Shown: piece after piece, positions 37,181-47,103 of the stretch
Layout: the number at the start of each line of letters is the position of its first letter
How positions within the stretch are numbered: the stretch's first letter is position 1
NCBI GenBank assembly: GCA_900316285.1
Contig: ONCG01000026.1
Location: 1 to 64,000 of the forward strand
Direction: 5' to 3'
Length of the DNA: 64,000 nt
Source of the DNA: an uncultured Prevotellaceae bacterium
GTDB taxonomy: Bacteria; Bacteroidota; Bacteroidia; Bacteroidales; Bacteroidaceae
Program-made: the position numbers and the translations under genes
Notes under the pieces: generated by a model
Seen by the model: the letters and a program-made list of their open reading frames with translations, nothing else
Databases searched by the model: none
What the model was told of the DNA's origin: nothing

Positions 37181-39580
37181 TTACATCTCCTCGTTTTGCG
37201 TACGAGCGATGATTTCGTTCTGCAGCTGAGCGGTCATGTCGTTGAAGTAATCGCTGTAGCCAGCCACACGGACAAGCAGGTCGCGATACTGGTCAGGATG
37301 CTTCTGGGCATCGAGCAGCGTAGCGGTGTCGACGATGTTGAACTGGATGTGGTGACCGCCAAACTTAAAATAGGTACGCACAAGCGAAGCAAACTTCTTC
37401 ATGTCCTGGTCGCGGCGCAGCAGATTGGGCACGAAACGCACATTGAGTAGCGTGCCACCCGACTTCGTCTGGTCGAGCTTGCCCAGCGACTTGATGACTG
37501 CCGTTGGTCCATGCGAGTCGCTGCCGTGGGCAGGCGATGTGCCGTCAGAGATGGCAAAGTGGGCCAGACGGCCGTTGGGCGTGGCGCCACAGACCGAGCC
37601 GAAGTAGTTATGACAGGTGGTAGAGAGCATGTTCAGACGCGTGCGACCACCGCGGGTGTTCGGTCGGTCGTCGATGGCCTTCACCAAGTCTTCATACACT
37701 CGCACGGCAATCGAGTCGGCATACTCCTCATCGTTACCGAAGAACGGCGTGTGGTTGCGGATGTATGCTTTCATCACCTCGAATCCCTGCCAATCGGCGG
37801 CACAGGCCTTGAGCACTTCGTCCATCGTGTAGCGCTTGTCTTCGAAGACGTGTTTCTTCAGCGTAGTGAAGCAGTCGGTGATGGTACCGAGACCCGTACA
37901 CTGGATATAGGTGGTGTTGTAACGTGCACCGCCGCTGTAGTAGTCGCGGCCTTTCTCTATGCAGTCGTCGATGTAGAGCGAAAGGAACGTGGCAGGAGCA
38001 TAGAGCGAGAACATGCGTTCGATGTAGTTGTTCACCGAAAGCTTCAGGTTCACGAAGTACTCCATTTGCTTGTGCCAAGCCTCGTAGAGTTCTTCGAACG
38101 AGGTGAACGAGCGTGGGTCGCCGGTCTCAAGGCCGAGTTTCTTGCCCGTTTCCGGGTCGATGCCGTTGTTCAGCGTAATCTCCAGTATCTTCGGCGTATT
38201 TAGATAACCCGTGAGCAGATAGGCCTCCTTGCCGAAGGCGCCCACCTCGATGCAACCCGAGCAGCCGCCCTCGCGAGCATCCTCGAGCGACTTGCCATCG
38301 CGCATGAGTTCTTTGATGTAGGTGTCGGGATTGAAAATCGACGGATAGCCGTGTCCCTGACGAATAACCTTGATGCCTTCGATGAGGAAGTCGTCGGGCG
38401 TGACGTCGGCAATATGTATGGAGAGACCAGGCTGCAGCTCGTGCAACTCCTCCTGAATCTCCAGAATCATGAACGACAGTTCGTTGGTGGCGCTGCGTCC
38501 TTCGCGGTCTACACCACCTATATTAATATTAGTGAAGTCGTTATAGGTGCCACTCTCGAGGGCCGTCACACCCACCTTCGGCGGAGCAGGTTGGTTGTTG
38601 AACTTAATCCAGAGGCACGACAGCAGTTCCTTGGCATCGTCGCGCGTAAGGGTTCCATCGTTGATGCCCTGCTCGTAGAACGGGAACAAGTGCTGGTCGA
38701 TGTGACCGGGATTCATGGAGTCCCAGCCATTGAGTTCAGTAACGGTGCCGAGGTGTACGAACCAATACATCTGAATGGCTTCCCACAGGTCGCGAGGAGC
38801 GTGGGCGGGCACCCAACGGCAGACGTCGGCAATCTTCTCCAACTCCTTCTTGCGCTGTGCGTTCTCTTCTTTTGCGGCCATCTGCTCAGCCAGCTCTGCA
38901 TGGCGCTCGGCAAAAAGGATGGCGGCATCGCACGAGATGGCCATTGCCTCCAGCTCTTGCTGTTTGTCGGTGGCCTCGGGGTCGTAGATGAAGTCGAGGC
39001 TCGCGAGTTTCTCCTCGATGCGCTTCTTCACATCGAGCAGACCCTCGCGATACATCTTACCATCCATGGCCGTATGACCGGCGGCGCGTTGTTCCATGAA
39101 CTCCGTGAACACACCAGCATGATAGGCATCCTCCCACTCTTTCGAGACGTGGTTGAAAATGCGCTCGCGCTGTGTCTTCCCTTTCCAATAAGGGATGACC
39201 TCGCGCTCATAGGTGTCAATATCGGCCTGCGAGATGTGGTACGACTGCAGCTCACGCGTGTCGAGTGTATGCAGGTCCTCCACCGAATGGCACGTTAGCT
39301 CGGGGAATGTCGGCACAGCCTTGGGCACGGGACCGCGTTCACCAACGATGAGTTCATCGGCACCGATATAGATGGTTTTCTTCTTGCATATCTCGTAGAA
39401 GTTGCGGGCACGCAGCACGGCAATCGGCATCGTGCCGTAATTCTCTTTGTAGAACTCGGTTTCGATGAGTGCACGCTCAATCGAGAGCGTCGTCGGTGTG
39501 TCGAAATTCTGCTGGCGCAAGCGACGAATGCGGTCGTTCATTCCGCCAAGGTTTTCTGGGTGTTTGATTTGGAAGTTCAT
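37181..39580 (-). CDS. Glycyl radical enzyme, hydroxyproline/glycerol dehydratase-like
   Basis: A 799-residue glycyl radical enzyme starting at ATG 39580 (MNFQIKHPENL); a TTG three codons upstream is rejected. The active-site loop GGCSGCIEVGAFGKEAY (Cys near 445, followed by Ile-Glu) places it among dehydratases rather than pyruvate formate-lyase, which has a Cys-Cys pair. The glycine loop VRVAGYSDYF has the radical Gly near 774. The GCIEV/AFGKEAYLLTGYLN wording resembles trans-4-hydroxyproline dehydratase from memory, but glycerol or other dehydratases cannot be excluded. No activase lies next to it; the only one is 20 kb away at 16474-17469. Confidence 0.8.
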   Translation of the reverse strand: MNFQIKHPENLGGMNDRIRRLRQQNFDTPTTLSIERALIETEFYKENYGTMPIAVLRARNFYEICKKKTIYIGADELIVGERGPVPKAVPTFPELTCHSVEDLHTLDTRELQSYHISQADIDTYEREVIPYWKGKTQRERIFNHVSKEWEDAYHAGVFTEFMEQRAAGHTAMDGKMYREGLLDVKKRIEEKLASLDFIYDPEATDKQQELEAMAISCDAAILFAERHAELAEQMAAKEENAQRKKELEKIADVCRWVPAHAPRDLWEAIQMYWFVHLGTVTELNGWDSMNPGHIDQHLFPFYEQGINDGTLTRDDAKELLSCLWIKFNNQPAPPKVGVTALESGTYNDFTNINIGGVDREGRSATNELSFMILEIQEELHELQPGLSIHIADVTPDDFLIEGIKVIRQGHGYPSIFNPDTYIKELMRDGKSLEDAREGGCSGCIEVGAFGKEAYLLTGYLNTPKILEITLNNGIDPETGKKLGLETGDPRSFTSFEELYEAWHKQMEYFVNLKLSVNNYIERMFSLYAPATFLSLYIDDCIEKGRDYYSGGARYNTTYIQCTGLGTITDCFTTLKKHVFEDKRYTMDEVLKACAADWQGFEVMKAYIRNHTPFFGNDEEYADSIAVRVYEDLVKAIDDRPNTRGGRTRLNMLSTTCHNYFGSVCGATPNGRLAHFAISDGTSPAHGSDSHGPTAVIKSLGKLDQTKSGGTLLNVRFVPNLLRRDQDMKKFASLVRTYFKFGGHHIQFNIVDTATLLDAQKHPDQYRDLLVRVAGYSDYFNDMTAQLQNEIIARTQNEEM

Positions 39581-39705
39581 GAGTAACAATGTTATTAATC
39601 ATGCAAAGATAGCGCATTTTTTCTATACCACCATACTTTTTAGCAAAAAATAAGATAAAAGGCGTACATCGCCGGCACTAGAAGCAAACCTCTGTTTTTG
39701 CACAG

Positions 39706-39770
39706 CATTGCCGTTGTCTTCAGAAAAGCTTTACTCTTGGCATCTCAAGGCATAGCTTTCGCCCAACAGT
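39706..39770 (+). repeat. Degenerate 22-bp repeat remnant (copy 3)
   Basis: Three units resembling the last units of the arrays at 20207 and 56559: CATTGCCGTTGTCTTC then AGAAAAG; CTTTACTCTTGGCATCTCAAG; CATAGCTTTCGCCCAAC. No leader is recognisable. Confidence 0.6.
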
Positions 39771-39976
39771 CACATTTTTTTGTTTTTAGTTGTCCTACAT
39801 CTTTTCCCGTTATCAGGAAGAATAATCAGGGATGTGTTGTACGGTGTTGCCTGAGTTGTTTCCAATCCTACTGATGTGCTGGCATAAAGACAGTATGGAC
39901 GGCGAATGACAACAGCTCGGCCTCCTGTCTCATCGGCCTATGGCAAGGTGGGATAATAAAATTTTCGGTGCGAAAC

Positions 39977-40007
39977 TTTGCTGATTGAAGTTTTTATTGT
40001 ATATTTG
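39977..40007 (+). promoter_or_regulatory. Consensus promoter of the antiporter gene
   Basis: TTTG at 39977-39980, a 19-nt spacer and TATATTTG at 40000-40007. The start codon is 25 nt downstream. Confidence 0.8.
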
Positions 40008-40031
40008 CAAAATAATAACTAAAGCATAGAA

Positions 40032-42284
40032 ATGGAGCATCTGATTCTAGACCTGACGCTGATACTTGTCGTTGCCGGAGTGGTGACACTGGTGTTCAAG
40101 AGACTGAAGCAGCCACTTGTGCTGGGCTACATCGTGGCTGGATTCCTGGTGTCGCCGCACATGCCTTACATCGCCTCGGTGGTGGACAAGGAGAACATTC
40201 AGACGTGGGCGGATATCGGTGTGCTGTTTCTGCTGTTTGCACTGGGATTGGACTTCTCGTTCAAGAAGATTCTGAAGATGGGCTTGGCACCCGTCATCGC
40301 TGCCGTCTCCACGGTGTTCTCGATGATGGCACTGGGCATACTTGTGGGTAAGGCTTTCGGCTGGTCACACATGAACTGCGTGTTCCTCGGCGGAATGCTT
40401 GCAATGTCGTCGACCACCATCATCTACAAGGCTTTCGACGACATGGGACTGCGGCAACAGCACTTTGCATCGCTGGTGATGAGCGTGCTCATTCTGGAGG
40501 ACGTGCTGGCGATTGTGATGATGGTGATGCTGTCGACCATTGCCGGCGGGAAATCGCTGGGTGGGAGCGAGCTGCTGATGAGCATTCTGCGACTGGGCTT
40601 CATCCTCATCCTCTGGTTTGTGGTAGGCATCTTCTTGATTCCGCTGTTTCTCAGAAAAACGCGCCGGCTGATGACCGATGAGACGCTGGTGATAGTCTCG
40701 CTGGGCTTGTGCTTCCTGATGGCGGTCATCGCCACGCGGGCAGGGTTCAGCTCGGCTTTCGGAGCCTTCGTCATGGGCAGCATCCTGGCGGAGACCATCG
40801 AGGCCGATAAGATTATTCGCTTGGTGGAACCGGTGAAGAATCTTTTTGGTGCGGTGTTCTTCGTGTCGGTGGGCATGCTCGTAGATCCGCAGATACTGCT
40901 CTCACAATGGCTGCCGATTGTCGTGCTCACGCTGACCATCCTGATAGGCCAGGCGGTGTTTGGCTCGACGAGCTACATGCTCAGCGGCCAACCTCTGAAG
41001 ACCGCGATGCGCTGCGGCTTCTCGATGGCTCAGATTGGCGAGTTTGCCTTCATCATTGCCTCGCTGGGCCTGACACTGGGCGTCATCAGCGACTTCCTTT
41101 ATCCGGTTGTAGTAGCGGTGTCGGTGGTCACCACATTCCTCACACCTTACATGATCCGTGCTGCCGAGCCCTGCTACAACCGCCTTTCGAAACGTCTGCC
41201 GAAGCGCTGGCTGCGACGCCTGAACCACTTGGGCGAGATGCATCACTCCACGCAGGCCGAGCGCAGCAACTGGCGCAAGCTGCTCACGCAGATGGGCGTG
41301 AACGTGGTCGTCTACAGCATTCTCTCGACGGCCGTCATCGCACCGATGTTCACCATCGCACTTCCCTTCTTCCGCCGCCTGTTGTCTGGTGGCGCCGACA
41401 GCTGGTATGCCAATGCCATCACCGGTGTGCTGACTATCTTGTTCATTGCGCCCTTTCTGCGTGCCATGGTGATGAAGAAGAACCACTCCAATGAGTTTCG
41501 TGCCCTGTGGACGGAGAGCCGCCTGAACCGCCTGCCGCTTATCTTCACGGTGCTCGTGCGCGTCTTCATAGCTGCCAATTTCGTTTTCTATGTGGTCAAC
41601 TACCTATCGCACTTCAAAAGCGCAATCATCCTGGTCGTTGCCCTCGTGGCAGTGGTGCTGATGATTATGTCGCGCTCGCTGAAACGGCGTAGTATCCGAC
41701 TGGAACGACTGTTTGTGCAGAACCTGCGGTCACGCGAAATAGAAGCACAGGTGCACGGACGAAAGAAACCGCTCTTCGAGGGACATCTGCTCGACCGTGA
41801 TATCCACATCGGTGAGTTCACGGTGCCGGAGGATTCGCTTTGGGCGGGTCGCTCGCTGGCGGAGCTGAACATCGGTCACCGCTTCGGCATTCATGTGAGC
41901 AGTGTGCTCAGAGGCATTCAGCGCCTGAACATTCCTACGGGCGACACGGTGCTCTTCCCCGGCGACCGCATACAAACCATCGGCAACGACGACCAGCTGC
42001 AGCAGTTTGCCACTGCCCTGCGCGAAGAGCTCGTGCCCGAGGATGCGGAGATAGAGAAGCGGGAGATGCACTTGCAAAAGATAGTCCTCTCGGCTACCAG
42101 TCCCTTCATTGGCAGAAAATTGAAGGAGAGTGGTTTCCGCGAGGACTATGGATGCATGGTGGTCGGCGTGGAGGAAGGTCAGGAACAGCTCACGCTTGTT
42201 GACCCGGAACGACAGTTCGAACAAGGCGACATCGTGTGGGTAGTGGGTGAGGAGGCCGACCTGAAGCGGCTGCTCGATGCATAA
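40032..42284 (+). CDS. CPA2-family monovalent cation:proton antiporter with two RCK_C-like domains
   Basis: A 750-residue membrane protein. Residues ~1-390 form the Na+/H+ exchanger domain with ~12 helices (GLDFSFKKIL, MSSTTIIYKAFDD, GFSSAFGAFVMGSILAET). Further helices at ~425-560 are followed by two TrkA-C/RCK_C-like domains: ~597-665 (WAGRSLAELNIGHRFGIHVS, LFPGDRIQTIGNDDQL) and ~680-750 (GRKLKESGFREDYGCMVVGV, GDIVWVVGEEADLKRLL). No RCK N-domain with a Rossmann fold is visible. It likely exchanges K+ or Na+ for protons, regulated by a ligand of the RCK_C domains. Confidence 0.9.
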   Translation: MEHLILDLTLILVVAGVVTLVFKRLKQPLVLGYIVAGFLVSPHMPYIASVVDKENIQTWADIGVLFLLFALGLDFSFKKILKMGLAPVIAAVSTVFSMMALGILVGKAFGWSHMNCVFLGGMLAMSSTTIIYKAFDDMGLRQQHFASLVMSVLILEDVLAIVMMVMLSTIAGGKSLGGSELLMSILRLGFILILWFVVGIFLIPLFLRKTRRLMTDETLVIVSLGLCFLMAVIATRAGFSSAFGAFVMGSILAETIEADKIIRLVEPVKNLFGAVFFVSVGMLVDPQILLSQWLPIVVLTLTILIGQAVFGSTSYMLSGQPLKTAMRCGFSMAQIGEFAFIIASLGLTLGVISDFLYPVVVAVSVVTTFLTPYMIRAAEPCYNRLSKRLPKRWLRRLNHLGEMHHSTQAERSNWRKLLTQMGVNVVVYSILSTAVIAPMFTIALPFFRRLLSGGADSWYANAITGVLTILFIAPFLRAMVMKKNHSNEFRALWTESRLNRLPLIFTVLVRVFIAANFVFYVVNYLSHFKSAIILVVALVAVVLMIMSRSLKRRSIRLERLFVQNLRSREIEAQVHGRKKPLFEGHLLDRDIHIGEFTVPEDSLWAGRSLAELNIGHRFGIHVSSVLRGIQRLNIPTGDTVLFPGDRIQTIGNDDQLQQFATALREELVPEDAEIEKREMHLQKIVLSATSPFIGRKLKESGFREDYGCMVVGVEEGQEQLTLVDPERQFEQGDIVWVVGEEADLKRLLDA

Positions 42285-42308
42285 CAGAGCGTGTGTGCAA
42301 GGGAAGGT

Positions 42309-43499
42309 TTAGCGTTTCACGACCTTGCGCCCACCAATCATATAGATTTCGTTTGGTTTGATGTTGCCGTTTGCGATGCTGCGTCCCTGCAGGTCGTAGA
42401 CGGGAGCATTGTTCATGTTGCTCGTTGCCGGGTTGGCAGAGGGACGGCTGATGCCAGTGGGATCGCCCTGGAAGGCATTCAGTGCCTTGCCTGGACGGCC
42501 CTGCGACGTGAATGCACCCTTGCCATAGGCGTTCCATCCGAGCTTGGTGTAGTAGGCGGGTTTCCACCAGCCATAGAGCTCGGGCTCCCAATAGAAGATG
42601 CCTGCACACTGCGAAAGCGACTGCGTCTTGCTGAAGAGGTCGGTCATGACCTGTTCGGCAAGCGTCTCATTACTTACGGAATAGCCCGTCTCGACAATCA
42701 TCACCGGCACGCCGAAGGTCTGGCCGAGCGATTTCACGTTGTTGGCAGTCTTCGTGTTCTCGTTCTTCCAGTTGCTCTCAGGATAATGTGAAAGGCCAAT
42801 CATATCGAATTTGCCACCGGCGGCCTTGAATTCGCGGTAGAACCACACATTGTCGTCGGGACCTTTATCGATGTGCACGATGACCTTTGCCTCGGGCAGC
42901 ACTGCGTGGACGGCCTCGTAGCCAGCATTGCTCAGGGCAACATAGTTGGTGTAGCGAGCGGAACCCGACTTGTTCCAGTCGATGCGCCCGCTCTCCCAGA
43001 TCATGCCCGACCGTGTCTCGTTGCCCACCTGCACCCATTGTGGCTCGATGCCCTCGTCCTTCAAGGCCTGCAGGACGTCGCGGGTGTGGTCGGCAACCGC
43101 CTTCTTCACCTCGTCCATGGAGTAGGTGGCCCATGCCGATGGCTTATCCTGTCGGCCGGGGTCGGCAAAGAAGTCGCTGTAGTGGAAGTCGATGAGCAGC
43201 GCGAGCCCTTGCTCATGTGCCCGCCGCGCCTTTGCCAGCACGTCAGCCTTGTCGCACCAGGGGCCATAGGCCTTCTCGGGGTTCACCCATACGCGCAGCC
43301 GGATGGCGTTCATGCCGATTTGCTTCATCAGCGCCATCAGCTCGGTTTCCTCACCGTTGGCATTGTAGAATCGCTTGCCATCGGCCTCCATTTCCGTACA
43401 CCAGCTCACGTCGGCACCGCGTGCGAACACATCTGCCTGCTGGGCCTGCATCGTCAAGGCCGAAAAGGCAGCAAAAACTGAGATAAGAATCTTTTTCAT
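42309..43499 (-). CDS. Arabinogalactan endo-beta-1,4-galactanase (GH53)
   Basis: The 396-residue enzyme starts at ATG 43499 with a signal peptide (MKKILISVFAAFSALTMQAQ). GH53 hallmarks are GADVSWCTEMEADGKRFYN, RLRVWVNP, the acid/base in VQVGNETRSGM near 160 and the nucleophile in VMIVETGYS near 267. It cleaves beta-1,4-galactan side chains of type I arabinogalactan and pectin. The C-terminus (VYDLQGRSIANGNI ... MIGGRKVVKR) is the same short sorting-like domain as on the GH5 protein. It is convergent with the antiporter, 24 nt apart. A minus-strand -7 box (CAAAATTA at 43532-43539) lies upstream. Confidence 0.95.
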   Translation of the reverse strand: MKKILISVFAAFSALTMQAQQADVFARGADVSWCTEMEADGKRFYNANGEETELMALMKQIGMNAIRLRVWVNPEKAYGPWCDKADVLAKARRAHEQGLALLIDFHYSDFFADPGRQDKPSAWATYSMDEVKKAVADHTRDVLQALKDEGIEPQWVQVGNETRSGMIWESGRIDWNKSGSARYTNYVALSNAGYEAVHAVLPEAKVIVHIDKGPDDNVWFYREFKAAGGKFDMIGLSHYPESNWKNENTKTANNVKSLGQTFGVPVMIVETGYSVSNETLAEQVMTDLFSKTQSLSQCAGIFYWEPELYGWWKPAYYTKLGWNAYGKGAFTSQGRPGKALNAFQGDPTGISRPSANPATSNMNNAPVYDLQGRSIANGNIKPNEIYMIGGRKVVKR

Positions 43500-43689
43500 G
43501 ATCATTCAGTCACCAATAATAAATTGCAGTGCAAAATTATAAAGAAAAAGTTAAAACGGGCAACAGAGCGGGTTAAAAAAGCAAAAAAACGACTGAATAG
43601 AGCGTTCGGGAAATCAGCTTTTTTCGTTAATTTTGCTATGCTGAAAAGCAACAAAACAACAAATAAATCAACAATTAAAGCAAGGAATT

Positions 43690-44001
43690 ATGGCAAAGAC
43701 TATTGAACTGCAAATTGAGAAAAGCCGCAATCTGGCAATTGGTTTGCGCCGCCATCTCGCAACAGGCATCGGCGGTCGTGTGACGATGAGTGAAATTGAG
43801 GAGATGGAGCGCGTGGCTACTGCGCTGACAGCCGCCAATGACGAGTGCGACCGGCTGCGTGCCGAGTTGTCGGTGAAAGTGAAGAAAATGAACGAATTGC
43901 TCAACATGGCAAAGACGTCGTACCTGGAATACAAGCGCGTCATCAAGGACAACTATCCTCAAGAGTGCTGGGCTGATTACGGCGTTCCCGACAAGCGTTA
44001 A
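43690..44001 (+). CDS. Small coiled-coil hypothetical protein
   Basis: I do not recognise this 103-residue protein. It is basic/acidic mixed and mostly helical, with a likely coiled coil at ~37-75 (EEMERVATALTAANDECDRL and VKVKKMNELLNMAK) and a conserved-looking C-terminus (YPQECWADYGVPDKR). An AAGGAAT site precedes ATG 43690 and a -7 box TAATTTTG lies at 43628-43635. It stands alone, convergent with the LptD-like gene. Codon use is like that of neighbours, so it is probably real. Confidence 0.7.
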   Translation: MAKTIELQIEKSRNLAIGLRRHLATGIGGRVTMSEIEEMERVATALTAANDECDRLRAELSVKVKKMNELLNMAKTSYLEYKRVIKDNYPQECWADYGVPDKR

Positions 44002-44016
44002 TGGGGTAAAAGCTAA

Positions 44017-47000
44017 TCAATACCAGCGAACGGCATTGGAATAGCCCGAACGCTTGTCGTACTTCAAAGCATCGGTGAGGGTGGCGGCATTGCAGCGGAA
44101 GGTGAAGTTATAGCTCGTGTAAGGAGCGAGCACCACCGAGCACGACATGTTGAAGCAATGCAGGTCGCGTTGCAATGACGCCGTCGTCATCGATAGCTTT
44201 TTGTTATCGAAATCGTAACCACTCGAGAACGAGATGTTCCATCCTTCGCTCAGACGGAGGTTGCCGCTGAGGTTCAGGTTCTGCGTGAACTTATAAGGAT
44301 AGCGCATGCGCTCCTTGTTGAACTTCTCCGGGTCTTGGTTCTCACGCATGGTGATGCCATAGCCGATGGTGATGGACCATGGCATGGAGAACGTCATGTA
44401 GCCATCAGCATCGGTGGCGGCCTTGCTGCCTCCGTTTTTGCGCTTGGCAGCACGCTGGCCCTTCACCATTGTATCATCGACATTTGACTCGCGGTCGGTG
44501 TCGATGCCTTCATCGTCTTCTTCCTCCTCTTCTTCATCCTTGTCGCGACCACCGCCGAAGAGCTTCTTCAGCTTCTCGGGGGTCAGCGTGTAGGAGAGGT
44601 TCTGCGACATGCCTTGGAATCGGCCGAAGCGACCGTAGCCATACTCGGTGTGCGTGCCCAGATAAGGCCGTCCGTTCTCATCGAGCTCATAGGCATAGGT
44701 GGCAAAGACGGCATTCAGGTTGAACGTGTAGTTCTTCGTGAGCTTCAGTCGGATGCGCATGTTCAGATCGCTGAGCGGCCGCACCTTCGCCGCCATGTTG
44801 TACGACATGGCGAGTCCAAACTCGTCGATGAGACTGATTTTCTTGAAGTCCACCGTATCGTTGTCGCCGCCTTTTATCTTCATCTCCAGATTGTTCGAGA
44901 GGTCTAACGAGATGCTTCCCGTTCGGCCCTTGCCCGGTATGCCGTACATGCCGCTTTGGAAGGGCGAATACTGCACGAGCGACACGTTGCCGTTGGCATC
45001 GGTCTTCTGATAGGTGTCGTAGAAGCCGTAGCGGCTGGCGCTGAAGTCGGGCGCATAGCTGAAGCTCACCTGCGGTGTGAGCACGTGGCGGATGCGGTCG
45101 ATTTTGTTGCCGAACAGCTTGCGCCAAGGCACCCAGAAGCCATAGAGCTTCGTCGATGCCGAGAGCGACAGGCTCCAGTTGTAGACGTTGTGCAGACCAT
45201 AGATAGTGTCGGACACCTCACGTTGGTTGACGTCGTCCCACGAGCGCATGATCTTGTTGGTGTACATGCGGTCAGTGAAGTTGAACGAGGGATTGATGTT
45301 CAGATAGTCGAAGAGCGTGAACGAGCCGCTGATAGGTATCTGGTGCTGCATGCCGTTCTTCCAGTCCTTGACGAGGTTGGAGTGCAGCAGCTCTTTCTCT
45401 TTCGCCGTGATGGAGTTGGAGAGATGACCCGTGTAGCTCATGGCAATCTTCTCATACCAGCGCTCCTTGCCTGCCATGTGCTTGCGCTTGAACGGATAGA
45501 AGCGCGAGATGGAAATGTTCAGGTCGGGCATGGTGAGCGACACGGTGGTATCACGCATGTTCTGAGCCAGGTTGAACGTCGACGACAGCGACAGGCCGAT
45601 GCTCGAGAACGTCGTGCTCCAGCTCACCGACGACGTGCGCGTCGACTGTGTCATCGCCTGCGGGTTGTACATCGACGTGAGGTTGTTGCGCTCGTAGCTG
45701 CTCGTGGCGAAGTTCACGTTGGCCGACAGCGTGCTGTAAGGATTCGCCTTCGCATCCTGCCGATGGTTCCACTGCACCTTGAAACTCTCCTGGCGCGTGA
45801 AGTCGGGCATGCCCTTGTCGCCGTTTCGTGTATCCTGATAGCTGAAGTAGAACGAACCGCTGAACTTATAGCGCTTGCGATAGTTGCTGGCGGCGCTCAA
45901 GCCCCATGAGCCCTTGGTGTAGATCTCGCCAAGCAGCTTCAGGTCGAACTTGTCGCTGATGGCGAAGTAGTAGCCGCCGTCGCGCAGATAGAAGCCGCGG
46001 GCACTCTCATCGCCGTAGGTAGGCATGATGAATCCGCTGGAGTAGCTCTTCGTGAACGGGAAGAAACCATAGGGGATGGCCAACGGCAGTGGCACGTCGC
46101 ACACCACCAGATAGGCGGGGCCAAACACCACATCCTTTCCCGGTCGCACCTTGGCTCGCGACAAGGCAATATAGAAGTCGGGATGGTCGGCATCGCAGGT
46201 GGTATAGGTGCCGTGCTGCAGGTAGATCTCACCCGTTGCCGTGCGCTTGGCAAGCTTACCGTTCAGGAAGCCGTCTTCCTGCTCGGTGTAGACATTGCGG
46301 ATAAGGCCCTTCTTCGTTTTGAAGTTGAAGGAGATGGTGTCGTTCTCGTAGGTGTCCTGTCCCATTTGGAACACAGGTGTGCCCGTCAGCTCGTAGTCGG
46401 CATCGGTGATGTCCTCGGGAGCCTTCTCCTCGGCTTCCTTCTTCAGCGCCATTGCACCAGTGGCATGCACCTTACTCGAGTCCAGACCCATATAGATCTT
46501 CTCACTCTTCAGGTCCATGTTCTGGTATTTCACGTTCGACGAGCCATAGAGATAGGCCATGTTGGTGCCGGCGAGATAGACGATAGAGTCCTCGGCGGTG
46601 TATTCCACTGGCGAGTCGATGCCGTTCTTGCGTTGGCGGTTCATCGAGTCGAGGCTGATGGAGTCGTCGATGGCTTTGTTGTGTCGGTAGACGGCCAGCT
46701 GCAGTGAGTCCATCTGCGTCGTGTCAACCTCCAAAGCCTTGGCGGTGAGCTTCTGTGCGTCAGTAGAGTCCTTTGGCTCACGGGGCGCGTCGGCGGTCTT
46801 CTGCGACGGTGCCTCTTTCACCTCCTGCTTCTGGTCGGTGGTGTCGGCAGGTTGCTCTTTGTCAGATGAAAGACCTTCCGCTAGCTGCTCTTGCGCCTCT
46901 TCCCGAGCGGGCACAGCGACATCGGCCGAAGGCACATCAGCCTCGGCGTCGTCGCTCTGCACGATGTCTCCCAGTTCGGAAGCCATGTCGGTGAGCGTCT

Positions 47001-47079
47001 GTTGCAACCCATGCCGACAGCCGCCTAGCGTCACCGCCAGTGCTGTCAACAGCAGGATGATCATGGTCTTTCTTCTCAT
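44017..47079 (-). CDS. LptD-like outer-membrane LPS assembly protein
   Basis: A 1020-residue beta-barrel protein with a lipoprotein-like signal (MIILLLTALAVTLGGC). After a Glu/Asp/Ala-rich linker (~30-115), a jelly-roll-type OstA domain (~155-260; YLYGSSNVKYQNMDLKSEKI) is followed by a large barrel (~290-1020). Such putative LptD proteins insert LPS into the outer leaflet in Bacteroidetes. An acidic insert (DKDEEEEEEDDEGIDTDRE, ~850-870) lies in the barrel region. The gene is preceded on the same strand by an HD hydrolase gene, 24 nt upstream. Confidence 0.85.
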   Translation of the reverse strand: MRRKTMIILLLTALAVTLGGCRHGLQQTLTDMASELGDIVQSDDAEADVPSADVAVPAREEAQEQLAEGLSSDKEQPADTTDQKQEVKEAPSQKTADAPREPKDSTDAQKLTAKALEVDTTQMDSLQLAVYRHNKAIDDSISLDSMNRQRKNGIDSPVEYTAEDSIVYLAGTNMAYLYGSSNVKYQNMDLKSEKIYMGLDSSKVHATGAMALKKEAEEKAPEDITDADYELTGTPVFQMGQDTYENDTISFNFKTKKGLIRNVYTEQEDGFLNGKLAKRTATGEIYLQHGTYTTCDADHPDFYIALSRAKVRPGKDVVFGPAYLVVCDVPLPLAIPYGFFPFTKSYSSGFIMPTYGDESARGFYLRDGGYYFAISDKFDLKLLGEIYTKGSWGLSAASNYRKRYKFSGSFYFSYQDTRNGDKGMPDFTRQESFKVQWNHRQDAKANPYSTLSANVNFATSSYERNNLTSMYNPQAMTQSTRTSSVSWSTTFSSIGLSLSSTFNLAQNMRDTTVSLTMPDLNISISRFYPFKRKHMAGKERWYEKIAMSYTGHLSNSITAKEKELLHSNLVKDWKNGMQHQIPISGSFTLFDYLNINPSFNFTDRMYTNKIMRSWDDVNQREVSDTIYGLHNVYNWSLSLSASTKLYGFWVPWRKLFGNKIDRIRHVLTPQVSFSYAPDFSASRYGFYDTYQKTDANGNVSLVQYSPFQSGMYGIPGKGRTGSISLDLSNNLEMKIKGGDNDTVDFKKISLIDEFGLAMSYNMAAKVRPLSDLNMRIRLKLTKNYTFNLNAVFATYAYELDENGRPYLGTHTEYGYGRFGRFQGMSQNLSYTLTPEKLKKLFGGGRDKDEEEEEEDDEGIDTDRESNVDDTMVKGQRAAKRKNGGSKAATDADGYMTFSMPWSITIGYGITMRENQDPEKFNKERMRYPYKFTQNLNLSGNLRLSEGWNISFSSGYDFDNKKLSMTTASLQRDLHCFNMSCSVVLAPYTSYNFTFRCNAATLTDALKYDKRSGYSNAVRWY

Positions 47080-47103
47080 TGCTACCTACGTAGAGTATGA
47101 TAC

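Larger units (their letters stand above)
39590..40031. other. Divergent intergenic region with degenerate 22-bp repeats
   Basis: Between the glycyl radical enzyme and antiporter genes. It holds a minus-strand -7 box (CAAAGATA at 39604-39611), a degenerate 22-bp-type array at 39706-39770 and the antiporter promoter. No gene is visible in 39780-39970. Confidence 0.6.
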
